Position numbers and translations under genes: made by a program. Below, piece after piece: positions 16,626 to 24,765 of a stretch of 24,765 nucleotides of DNA. Position 1 is the first letter of the stretch; every line of letters starts with the position of its first letter. The notes below the pieces were generated by a model. It was not told where the DNA came from. It saw only the letters and a program-made list of their open reading frames with translations, and searched no databases. Source of the stretch: Pelargonium nanum (taxonomy: Eukaryota > Streptophyta > Magnoliopsida > Geraniales > Geraniaceae); assembly GCA_036897485.1 (NCBI GenBank), contig JAYMTF010001266.1, positions 1-24,765 of the forward strand, written 5' to 3'.

Positions 16626-17104
16626 CTCTTCTGAAATTATCTGCAACTAAAAAAATCAATTTCGATAATGATACAGGGTTATATAGCTGAATTTACAAGG
16701 TTTTTTAAACAAAAACACGACAAGCTAGTATTGGAACAATCAGAGGTTGGACAATGGCCATTTACCTAAGTAGCGAACAAAACAAACAGAATCAGATCTG
16801 GTTTATCTCAGACACAGAGATTCAATTTTTAGTGGATAGATCAGGAAGTTAAGGTTTTTTCACTACCCTCAATATGTAACGCTACTCTGCTGCTCAAACC
16901 ATACTGAACCCCAAATTCGCGCACACATTTCGGTGGATGTTTGAATTTTTCATTTTCTTGCAATCTCTTTTATTACTATTAGGAAAAAACATAATTTTTA
17001 TAAAGATTTATAGACAATTTAATGGTAAGAATCCGATCTTCAGCTTATAGAATTGTGGTCATCGATTTTGAGCAACTTTCCCCTTCTTTTTTGTTTGGTA
17101 AAAG

Positions 17105-17425
17105 TACATAATTAGTCATTACACTTTTGTATTTCTACTAATTTAGTTCTCAGTAATTTTTTAAAACTTCTTTAAATTTTCGGATTCGACCTAATTTGAT
17201 TCTTGAACTTTTTTAATTCAAAATAATCCATGAATTTTTAAATATTCAACCGATTTGGTTCATGAACTTTTGATATATGCTTTAAGGATAATAACTATTT
17301 TAAGGCAATATTTAAAAGTTTAAGGACCAAATTAAGTCAAAACACAATGTTCAGATATTTTTTGGATTTAAAAAATAATTAAAAATTAAATTGAATGGAA
17401 ACAAAAGTGACAAAATTAAGTCATT
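17105..17425. mobile_element. Fold-back repeat, possible MITE-like element
   Basis: At least five degenerate copies of a motif like TAATTTGGTTCNTGAACTTTT occur within 320 bases. Forward copies lie at about 17137-17160, 17190-17214 and 17249-17271, and inverted copies at about 17312-17338 and 17401-17424. The outermost left copy (17107-17130) and the right copy (17401-17424) are partly complementary, sharing ACTTTTGT on their inner sides. This inverted layout, AT richness and absence of coding fit a non-autonomous DNA element. No target-site duplication could be defined and the family is not identified. Confidence 0.45.
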
Positions 17426-17454
17426 TATTATTTTTAGTTTTCGATTCATGTTGT

Positions 17455-17509
17455 TGGGCTTCTAAGCCCATTACAGTATAAGTGTGGGCTTAAATACTAA
17501 ATGAGCCCA
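17455..17509. promoter_or_regulatory. Cluster of four site II motifs in OST4 promoter
   Basis: TGGGCT at 17455-17460, inverted AGCCCA at 17465-17470, TGGGCT at 17485-17490 and inverted AGCCCA at 17504-17509 form two alternating pairs in 55 bases. Transcription of OST4 probably starts shortly after, within about 17520-17600. The density is high, and such motifs mark plant housekeeping promoters. Confidence 0.6.
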
Positions 17510-17935
17510 CTTACACGGGACTGAGTCCGAGATCCGCAAAACCAATAAAGTTTCATTATCGCAGCAGCTACTACCGGACATACAGTTTTCGTCTTCGTTC
17601 TCTTGCTCTGGCCGTTTTCGTTTCCAGATCTCCCATTTAACTTTTTTTTTGGCGTTTTCGCGATCGATCCACCAAAAGGTATGTGCTCTCTATCTCCTTC
17701 TCTCTCAGTCATTTCGGTTTCTAGCTTCAGATCTGAGACATGTATATTTGAATTCAGAGTATGCAGTGTTTTGAACCCTTGATTTCGTATAAATTCGATG
17801 AACTCTCTTTGTTGTTATTGCAATGTCACTTTCATTGTTCGCGGTCCGAGAAGACCTTGAGATTTTGTCGGTTTGTTCTCGTTGGATTTGTTGAAACTGG
17901 TAAATTATGTTAGGTTTGTGAGTTGCTTCAAGCAA

Positions 17936-18008
17936 GGTCGCATAGCGGAGTGGATATCGCGTTAGACTCCGAATCTAAAGGTCGTGGGTTCAATTCCCAC
18001 TGCGATCA
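17936..18008 (+). tRNA. tRNA-Arg (anticodon CCG)
   Basis: A full cloverleaf can be drawn. The acceptor stem is GGTCGCA (17936-17942) with TGCGATC (18001-18007), including one G-T pair, and discriminator A at 18008. A 3-bp D stem GCG/CGC lies at 17945-17947 and 17958-17960. The anticodon stem is TTAGA/TCTAA (17962-17966, 17974-17978) around loop CTCCGAA, giving anticodon CCG at 17969-17971, which reads Arg codon CGG. The variable loop is AGGTC, and the T arm is GTGGG-TTCAATT-CCCAC (17984-18000). No CCA is encoded, as expected for a nuclear gene. A T-run follows at 18015-18021. All stems pair, so it is probably functional. Confidence 0.95.
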
Positions 18009-18014
18009 GTACTC

Positions 18015-18021
18015 TTTTTTT
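18015..18021 (+). terminator. Pol III T-run terminator of tRNA-Arg
   Basis: Seven consecutive T begin seven bases after the discriminator base. This is the standard RNA polymerase III termination signal. Confidence 0.8.
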
Positions 18022-18911
18022 CAATTAGTTTAGTTGAGTTTTTTTTTTCTTTTCAATTCCTCATTATTGAACCTAAGAGCATGAAATTGCAGCTTTATAA
18101 TTAAGATTTAAGAGGTCAGTAATTTGATGTAGGATCCGAGAAAAACGATGCCTTCCTTGAATAGTAGCTAAAGACGGTTCATACTCCCGTTGCTATCCAC
18201 TTCCTTTGCCGAGGAGTGAACTGATGAATTTGTGTGTAGCATATAGCCATTGGAATAATTGTTTACCAGATTGAGAACAACAGAGACAATGGCACATCCA
18301 TTCCATTGACTTATTTCCTCTTCATTTGTAAATGTAATCCGTGTTTATGACTTAGTTCCACTTGGAAATGCCCTTTAGATACAGTGTTTTGGTCTTATTG
18401 TGATGGTTGGAGCTAGCATGAAAATTGGTAATCATGGTGACTTGGACACGACCAATGTCGTGTTTCATTTGAGTTTGTGAAAGGCTAGATGAGGGGATGG
18501 AAAGATGAACATAACGGTGTGTGGCACAATGTTCCGTCCAAGAGAGAAGTGAACTGTTTCTGTACCCTACATCTTTTGTACTCATCTTACCTGTAATAGT
18601 TCATTTTTAAGGTATTAGAGTTAACTATGCCCGTGACTTCAGTTAGGCCCTACCTGAAAGGTATCGTAACATTGAGTGAGTTTATATTTTGTAGAAATTT
18701 TCTGAAACACGGCCAGTTCCAGCTGAGACAAAAGTCGCAAAAAAACGGAATAAACTCTATTTCCTGTCATATTTATTAAGTTTTTGTGTTTGAGAACAAA
18801 CCAAGTTACTTTTGTTCCTACTTAAAATGTCTTCATTTCATGAGTTACGAAAATATGTGGCTGTTTTTGGACTACACTAACATAATGTGATCATTCTTTG
18901 TGCTCTTGCAG

Positions 18912-19025
18912 ATGATTGATGATCAGGACCTTGGATTCTTTTCCAATTTTCTTGGCATCTTTATATTTGTTGCAGTGGTTGCTTACCATTTCGTGATGGC
19001 TGAACCCAAATATGAAGGCAACTGA
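18912..19025 (+). CDS. OST4: Oligosaccharyltransferase subunit OST4
   Basis: A single 38-codon coding exon encodes 37 residues beginning [17 protein letters not shown] and ending [11 protein letters not shown]4 is the tiny membrane subunit of the endoplasmic-reticulum complex that transfers the lipid-linked glycan to Asn in N-glycosylation; in yeast it links the catalytic and oxidoreductase subunits. The luminal start MIDDQ, one membrane helix at about 10-28 ([19 protein letters not shown]) and the short charged tail match the plant family almost residue by residue. It was found by reading after the acceptor TTGCAG, since it is too short for normal gene finders. The ATG abuts the acceptor, so the leader intron must be removed for clean initiation. 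The promoter carries site II motifs. Confidence 0.93.
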   Translation: MIDDQDLGFFSNFLGIFIFVAVVAYHFVMAEPKYEGN

Positions 19026-20095
19026 AAGTGAAACCTGGTGGTGTTGCACAATATGCCTAGATACTTCAGTGGTTTCCGATTTCTTAGCATTACATTAATG
19101 GAAGTTTTGACTTAAATCTCTAGTCTCATTTTAGTGTCATGATCGGTAGTATGATGAACAACTCTAGCACATCTTTTGGGATAATACTCTAGAATATCTC
19201 TTTAAATTACAAATTTACAAGAGAACTGCTCCATGATCATTTTTTGCTACTAGGATGCTTAGTCCTGTTTAATCACAGTTATGTTTGTCCATTACCAAAT
19301 ATGTATTCAAGTTTGAGTACAGAATCTCCCACTTCGAACCAAAAAATTTCAGGGTGCACTGTTCCCTCAAATTCGTTACAACGTATGGTTAGTTTGTGTT
19401 GCGTAGAAGGTTCATGGGTTAGTCCTAACTAGGGGTGGCAATGCCTGTCAAAAGTTTATTGTTATGCTAAACAGGTCAATCCGTATCCAATTCGTTTATT
19501 AAACAAGTTGCATAACACAACACGAGCACAACCCATATATGAGCGGGTTGACACGAGATGACACGACTAACACGTTAACACAATTGCGTATAAAATTACA
19601 CGAACAAATGAATTGATATCAACCCGGCACGAGCCGATATATTTGAACCGTTTGACTTATATGAATTATTATTTTACAACATATGTTTGAAAAATTACAT
19701 TTTTATCTTTAAATTGGTGGATCAATAATCCATACGACTGTAAACGGGACTTGATTGTTGACGGGTTGAGTTTGTCGACATGAACTTGTTTATGCTGATT
19801 TCAAATATACTTAAATTTGTGTCGTGTCACGATCATGACCCAAATTGTTGGACATACTCCAAACAACTCAAACCATTGAAATATGGGTTATTCGTGGGAA
19901 GAGACCCTCTTTAATTGATTAAGAAGAAAGAATTAAAGAATAGGCAAATCTTACTCATATACAGAATTATCCTCTCTGCCCATTTTACAGACAGAACAAC
20001 TACAAGACTCGAAACATGGAGACAGACAGAGGCCAACAATAATACCATACAGCCGCCCACACTGGAATGAACCTCATCAAATCTTCTTCTATCGT
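19026..20095. other. Convergent intergenic region, OST4 / CASP-like
   Basis: OST4's 3' untranslated region probably occupies the first 150-250 bases. A dispersed repeat fills about 19431-19865. The right part (about 19900-20095) should hold the 3' untranslated region of the CASP-like gene, which reads leftward. No coding region is supported. Confidence 0.55.
19431..19865. mobile_element. Dispersed plant repeat with GGGTGGCAAT start
   Basis: The stretch opens with AGGGGTGGCAAT and is rich in ACACGA, GACACGA, CGGGTTGA and AACCCG words (for example 19545-19580 and 19750-19770). Repeats with this opening and word set are abundant in many eudicot genomes. No coding capacity, no matching inverted end and no target duplication were found, so the class (DNA element or other) is left open, and the right limit is approximate. 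Confidence 0.45.
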
Positions 20096-20881
20096 CTATA
20101 GGTGGAAACGAGAACCGTTGATTACGAAACAGACGACCCGGAAGCCGGAGAGCAGAGACGAAAACCCTAGGAACAAGAAACCGGCAAATCCTAAGGCGAT
20201 GGAGATGTCTGACTGGACGCAGAACGCTTTCGCCACCGTACACGTGTCCATCCCCCTCAGCGTCCTCGCCAGCGACGTCCCGGCCGAGTTCGCCGACAGC
20301 AGCAGGTACGCAAACACCTGCACCATTAACAAAAACACTCAATTACAAAGACAATAGCTAGAAATAGCGGAACAAAGTGTTAGGGTTTTGAATTTTGAAC
20401 CGACCTGGTCATGGCCGAAATCGAACCACACCTGTAAGAATTCGGGGAACAGAGTGAAGCTTCTGGAAATTTCCCAAACAGAAGCTCCCATTTCGAATAT
20501 GGAGTACACAGCCACTATTGCATTTGCAGCCAACACGAATCTGCATCACAAAAAACTTTAGTTTTCAGAAAAATATCGTCCACTGCTACTTTTTGGCCCT
20601 TTCCAAAACAACAACATTCTCTTATGCTTTTGGAGCGTTTTCCGGGAAAAGATGTACCTGAAGGCGTCGAAATCGTACCAATGCGGGGAAGTGGGGCCGC
20701 GCGCGTTGGTGAGCATGAAGACAGCGGCGGCGAGGGAGAAGCAGAAAGTGAGGGCACGGAATACGAGAATCAGCGTGTTGAATCGGCGGAGCTTCTGTAC
20801 GGACACGGTGGACTGGAAGTGCGGGGTCGGCATTCGCGGTGTTTCGCCGCCTCCGTTACGGAGGTACCGCGGGGATCGCAT
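20096..20881 (-). CDS. CASPL4C: CASP-like protein, 4C group
   Basis: Three exons, GT-AG: 20881-20658, 20540-20405 and 20317-20096; 582 nt, 193 residues. CASP-like proteins are plant four-helix membrane proteins related to the Casparian-strip scaffold proteins and to MARVEL proteins; those of group 4 are mostly of unknown role at the plasma membrane. The N-terminus [10 protein letters not shown] and later [18 protein letters not shown] are typical of the 4C group. Predicted helices lie at about 36-57 ([19 protein letters not shown]), 76-99 ([19 protein letters not shown]), 121-138 and 157-187 ([19 protein letters not shown]). HWYDFDAF, the loop [10 protein letters not shown], loop cysteines C146 and C153 and the ending INGSRFHL are conserved. 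Exon 1 is notably GC-rich compared with its surroundings, which creates several long spurious frames on the other strand. Confidence 0.93.
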
Positions 20882-22173
20882 GGCCGACGATGCTGTTGGT
20901 GATGCTCTGATACAGAAGCAGAGTCATCAGAGAGAAATTGGTTGGAATTTTTTGAGATAAATGTGTGGGGATTTAGAAATTTGGGAGTTTTATGATGATA
21001 GTGAGGTGAAAGGAGGTGGATTGGGAGGAAGAGTCACGAGAGATGGCAAGAATTCCATGGGATAAGAGATTGATGAGAGAGAGGAAATGAGAGAGAAAGT
21101 GTGGGAAAAGAAAAGAAAGCTAAAAAGAAGAGAGAGAGGAAGAGAGAAGGAAGGTGAGAAAAGAGTGAATAGAAAGAAAGTTGTTTCACAGTTGGATGAG
21201 AGAGTATAGAATAGAGTTAGGAGACACAACATAAAGTGTGTTTGCTGATTGGGTGTCTCCATTTTATTTCATTATTCTCCTCCACTATTACTTTACCAAT
21301 CCATTTCAAATTTTAATAAAACTATCTAAAAACTTTGGAAGCAACTCTCGGGTTCGATTCTCGCTAAACACTTCTATGAAGGAAGGTGAGTAATTTTACT
21401 TGTGACTAAGTTCCGAACTAGATTAAACTATATAAAATTCTTTAAATTTGACAATGAGTGAGATTATATTGAAGTGACCTCTCTGAATCAGCGCTATCTT
21501 GTTAATTTATCTGTCTTGTTTTATCTCTGGCTCTGTTGCCTTGTGTTTTGGTGATGGAGGTGTCAGTGCTTCACTGGTGCTTTGTTCCCTGCTCAGCTCC
21601 TATTTGTTTGATTCCATTGTAGCTTTGTGTAACAGGCTCTCCATTTCTTGCTCTATTTCTCTATCTTCTTGTAACTTTAAAAATGTGAAAATTATATCAC
21701 AGAAAAAGAGAGAGTGAACTATGGACATTATTTATGAAAAGCAAGAATTTGTGTCACTGACCATAAGAACACAAAAGACAAATAAATATTCAAGCTGGTG
21801 CATCCCATGCTTTGATGTTTGCTGAACACCTACAGCCTATACTTGACTTCTTTGCCCAAACCTATTGTCTTCAATGCAACATTGCTATTTAGTGGGGCCA
21901 ATAACATGCACCACATATGTTCACACTTCACAGTTCACACAACCAAAATGATTCCAATTCAACATGTATTTTTTTTAAATCATCCAATTTAACATGTATT
22001 AAACAACTAGAATAGGAGTTTAACAAGTCCCTCCCGTTCGGCCGGACTGTTTTAATAAAAGTACTGCTTGCTGATGATAATAATAAATAATAAAAAAATC
22101 CCTCCTTCCCATCCTCTCATGTTTATATTGCATTTGATGTTTCTGTAAAGCTACAAACCAATATTGTTGAGGA
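20882..22173. other. Intergenic region, CASP-like promoter to UBC 3' end
   Basis: From 20882 to about 21270 lies the leader and promoter of the CASP-like gene (reading leftward), including a strong purine/pyrimidine tract. A B-box-like motif occurs near 21344. From about 21400 to 22173 no gene or element is recognised except the expected 3' untranslated region of the UBC gene at the right end. Confidence 0.55.
21057..21182. promoter_or_regulatory. Polypurine/polypyrimidine tract upstream of CASP-like gene
   Basis: About 125 bases are almost pure purine on the + strand (runs of GAGAGA, GAAAG, AGGAAG), hence CT-rich on the coding strand of the CASP-like gene, 175-300 bases before its start codon. 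CT-rich leaders and pyrimidine patches are common near plant transcription starts, and GA/CT tracts are bound by plant GAGA-type (BBR/BPC) factors. Whether it is leader or promoter is not known. Confidence 0.5.
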
Positions 22174-23652
22174 CTAGAGCAGCATTTCTTGTGATCGTCT
22201 CACGCAGCCACTCACTTTCTTCCTGAAATCGTCCCGCCTTTCTCTCCATTCTTTCTGTTGAACAGATTTAATGAAAACACAGAATTCTGTCAGTTAACAA
22301 AATTTAGTGTATTGGTTTTGATCCTAGCTAGCAGTTACATTAGTGTTAATAGACACCTACCGCAGCTTCAATATTGGCAGGGGATTCATCATTAGGGCTT
22401 GAAAGCATTGATATAATGCTCAAAACTATGCTCTCAACCTACAACAAATGATCATTCTCATGCCTACAACTGAACCAGATAGAAACATGTAAAAATCTTT
22501 ATGTTAAACAATCGTACCGTATGCACTGGACTCCAGCGCTCGCTTGCAAGTTCGTAGCCAGTTGGGTCATCGCCGGGAGGGTGAAGAATTGAGATGCAGA
22601 CTCTTCCATCAGTGTAGACTGTAGAAAAAACAACAGCAACCCTCAAGCCAACACCCCAACCCAAAAAGAGAGGGGAAAAAAACCCACAACACAAAGCAAG
22701 TACTTACCATTTGGATGCCAAATCTCTGATGTAAACTTCACAGTTGGAGGGCTGTTGGGATAATTGTTTGGAAAGGTCATAATAGCATTAAAGAAACCCC
22801 CTTCACTGCAGCCATAATTTCATTGTGGATAAACAACTTATTCAGGACATAATTCATGCATATGAAGTATGCAAAAAAGCATCAACATTCAAGACTATGC
22901 AAAACATGCCAATTTTATAAATCAAAGTTGAAGAATCTGATCATTCTCTTTGGGAATCCATATACAAAATATCATGTGGTCAATCTAGTAGCAATCAAAA
23001 CCAATGCACAGATATTTTGGGACAAAGGGAGTTCCAATAACATCCAAATAACCAATTTAGCAAAAGAGAGCAAATAATCTCGACTAACGAGTTAATGACT
23101 CAAACTCGAGCAAGACACATACAATTTGGATCCGGGCGGACGCTACGCAGTACGGACCCACAAATTCGTTAGCAATGGTATGAATGTAAATTCGTGACAT
23201 GTCAAACTCTCGTGAATATAATCAAATCTCATTCATTAAGTCTACAAATGAGATTCTTTTTCCTCTTAGGAAAAAAAAAATCTGCAAACCTCACTACCAC
23301 CCTTTCTCCAACAAACAAACCAAATCACAGACTCTTATCTCAAATACAAAAGAGAACAAGAGCCTTCACAACATGGCATTGAATTAAGAAGCAAATTGAG
23401 TAGAGGTGAGTACTGACTAGAGAGTATCAGGAGGTCCAATAATGGTGACACTCCATTCAAAAACGTTGGCCTCGTCGACCAGACCGGCAGAGAAGCCATC
23501 CACAGGATGTTTGCAGAGATCTGAGAAACAGAGACCATCGATCAATCAGTACAACCAAACACACAGCAATTAAAATAAATTGTAGAAGCAAAAATTAAGA
23601 ACCAACCTTTGAGCTGCTTTTGGAGGAGGAGACTAGCCTGAGTCGCAGCCAT
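22174..23652 (-). CDS. UBC7: Ubiquitin-conjugating enzyme E2, UBC7/13/14 group
   Basis: Six exons, all GT-AG: 23652-23607, 23520-23418, 22805-22708, 22618-22518, 22438-22361 and 22254-22174; 507 nt, 168 residues. It takes activated ubiquitin from E1 as a thioester and passes it on with an E3. The full UBC fold is present: N-helix [46 protein letters not shown], then WHPN and catalytic C90 in [16 protein letters not shown]. The acidic-loop insertion between C90 and [12 protein letters not shown] is typical of the UBE2G/Ubc7 class, whose plant members are UBC7, UBC13 and UBC14 and which can take part in ER-associated degradation. The C-terminus reads [15 protein letters not shown]. The Arabidopsis relatives are about 166-167 residues. 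Which paralogue this is cannot be settled by eye. Confidence 0.95.
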
Positions 23653-24765
23653 TGAAATTGAATGGAATTGGAGAGGAAAGGGCTGTTGCTGTTTTGAACA
23701 AAGAAGCCAAACCAGTTCTTATATTTTCAATTTGAATTGTTATGTGATTGTACTTTGTAATTCTCTCATCTCCTTCCTAATTAATATTCATGAACAACTT
23801 ACAAAAGTAATGTTACTTGTTTTAAATATAGTATGAATTAATAAAATAATTTGTCAATGAATGAGAAATGTCGTATTCGTTGACTTATTAATGATTTCAT
23901 CGAATCTCAATTCATTAATAAATAATTTATACAAAAATGTTATGAAATGATGGTAATATTATGCATAATATTTATTATTCGTTTAAACTTAATTTTATGC
24001 TCAAATACTGCGGAAACCATTTTTTCTGCCTAAAATCACACTATGAGTAAAGTCATCATGGTTGTGTGTAGTTTGAGCCTAACAGAAAATAGAATCTTTA
24101 GGGTGTCGGAAAATTTTGGTTTGTGAATTATGATCTTTTGTCAAGTCCATTCCTATATGAGCAACAATTATATTCCTTTTCTAAAGTCATGCTAGATTGC
24201 TCCTTTCACATGGGACACTACAAACACTAGCATATATGCTCAATCTATTTTTCTTGAAATGATAATGTGCAAAATCTTGCCTTACTTGTTTTGTGAATGT
24301 GTGAACATACAAAATATTTGAAAGTGGGAGCTAAGCTACTAATATTAGGAGAAGACCTTTGCATCTCCACCCCCACAATCAAACTATTTTCATTAAATAT
24401 TTAGGGCTTGTTTGGTAACACTACTAGATGGCTTTTGGTCCTGACAAATCCATTTGCATGTTGTCATATCAGATATTTGCAGAAGATAAAATCCTTTCTT
24501 ATGTTTGCTTCTATAGTGATTTTGGATAGCTTTTGTAATAATTGTTGTTTTGCAAGAAACAAATTTTTTGTGCTTCTGTCAAACCTAAGAGCAGAAGCAG
24601 TAAGATAAATAAAATGAGTTTTCATATATGCCCTCACTTTTACATGTTAATTAACTAACGTTTATCACATTAAAGTAGACATTTAGATAGGTAAGGTTGA
24701 CCCTTTTAGCATAAAGGTTGGATGTTCTTACAAAAAAGTTGGCATTTGGTTAGAAAATGTTGACG
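23653..24765. other. Intergenic, UBC promoter and right flank
   Basis: The first 100-200 bases should hold the UBC leader and promoter. The rest is AT-rich with no coding region supported. From about 24403 a stretch starting AGGGCTTGTTTGGTAACACT resembles the ends of plant hAT-like non-autonomous elements and may continue past the window. Confidence 0.5.
23718..23725 (-). promoter_or_regulatory. Possible TATA element of the UBC gene
   Basis: On the minus strand AATATAAG lies about 66 bases before the start codon, in reach of a short leader. It is a reasonable TATA candidate, but AT-rich DNA gives many chance matches. Confidence 0.3.

Larger units (their letters stand above)
16626..17560. other. 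Divergent intergenic region, UXS / OST4
   Basis: The left part (to about 16850) should hold the UXS leader, including a possible leader intron, and its promoter. The centre (about 17105-17425) is a fold-back repeat, listed separately. The right end (17455-17510) carries a dense set of site II motifs for OST4. No coding region is supported. Confidence 0.6.
17679..18911 (+). other. OST4 5'-leader intron hosting a tRNA gene
   Basis: A donor CCAAAAG|GTATGTGC at 17679 and an acceptor CTCTTGCAG ending at 18911 bound a 1233-base intron in the 5' leader of OST4. The start codon follows the acceptor directly. The tRNA-Arg gene at 17936-18008 lies inside it on the same strand. Apart from that no gene is recognised. 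The donor is chosen by its match to consensus and its position after the promoter; transcript data would be needed to confirm it. Confidence 0.6.

Noticed and set aside
18217-18226. TGATGA resembling a box C of a snoRNA downstream of the tRNA
   Set aside because: No CTGA box D at suitable distance and no terminal stem; a tRNA-snoRNA pair is also unlikely because a T-run ends the tRNA transcript at 18015-18021.
19244-19432. A 62-residue + frame downstream of OST4
   Set aside because: It has no recognisable motif and lies in the OST4 3' region next to a repeat.
20067-20357. Long + strand frames over the CASP-like gene (also 20624-20902 and 20652-20960)
   Set aside because: They are antisense shadows of GC-rich CASP-like exons; they show no recognisable domain and the minus-strand exons give a full conserved protein.
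21499-21717. A 72-residue + frame in the CASP-like/UBC spacer
   Set aside because: Low-complexity Ser/Leu/Cys composition, no family resemblance, and no promoter or splice context.
22856-23387. Several + strand frames between 22856 and 23387
   Set aside because: They fall in UBC intron 2, are AT-rich and Lys/Asn-rich, and show no domain.

Overview
This is a stretch of nuclear DNA from a flowering plant, most likely a eudicot. Genes are split by AT-rich GT-AG introns, every predicted protein resembles a plant family member, the one tRNA gene has no encoded CCA and ends in a Pol III T-run, and the intergenic DNA carries plant-type repeats. No species can be named from sequence alone. Exon models were built by hand by joining frames at GT/AG sites. 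Family assignments come from recognition of conserved motifs, not from a database search.

Layout, left to right: repeat-rich intergenic DNA (1-808); an ACR9-like ACT-domain protein (- strand, 809-4652, 6 exons); a 1.1 kb divergent spacer; the 6-kDa subunit of mitochondrial ATP synthase (+, 5764-7503, 3 exons); a spacer holding a tandem duplication; an organellar methionyl-tRNA synthetase of the OVA1 type (+, 8676-13566, 12 exons); a convergent spacer; a cytosolic UDP-glucuronate decarboxylase (UXS, -, 14016-16625, 12 exons); a spacer with a fold-back repeat; OST4, the 37-residue subunit of oligosaccharyltransferase (+, coding 18912-19025), whose 5'-leader intron contains a tRNA-Arg(CCG) gene (17936-18008); a dispersed repeat; a CASP-like four-helix membrane protein (-, 20096-20881, 3 exons); and a UBC7/13/14-type ubiquitin-conjugating enzyme (-, 22174-23652, 6 exons). 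The last 1.1 kb is intergenic.

The genes do not form a pathway or cluster. They are mostly housekeeping genes: organelle translation and ATP synthesis, nucleotide-sugar supply, N-glycosylation and ubiquitination. Upstream of three of them lie TGGGCY 'site II' motifs, which are typical of plant housekeeping promoters, with four copies in 55 bp before OST4. I found no new multi-gene system. The points most worth checking are the tRNA gene nested in the OST4 leader intron, the ATP synthase 6-kDa stop codon completed by the last splice junction, and the tandem duplication in the OVA1 upstream region.
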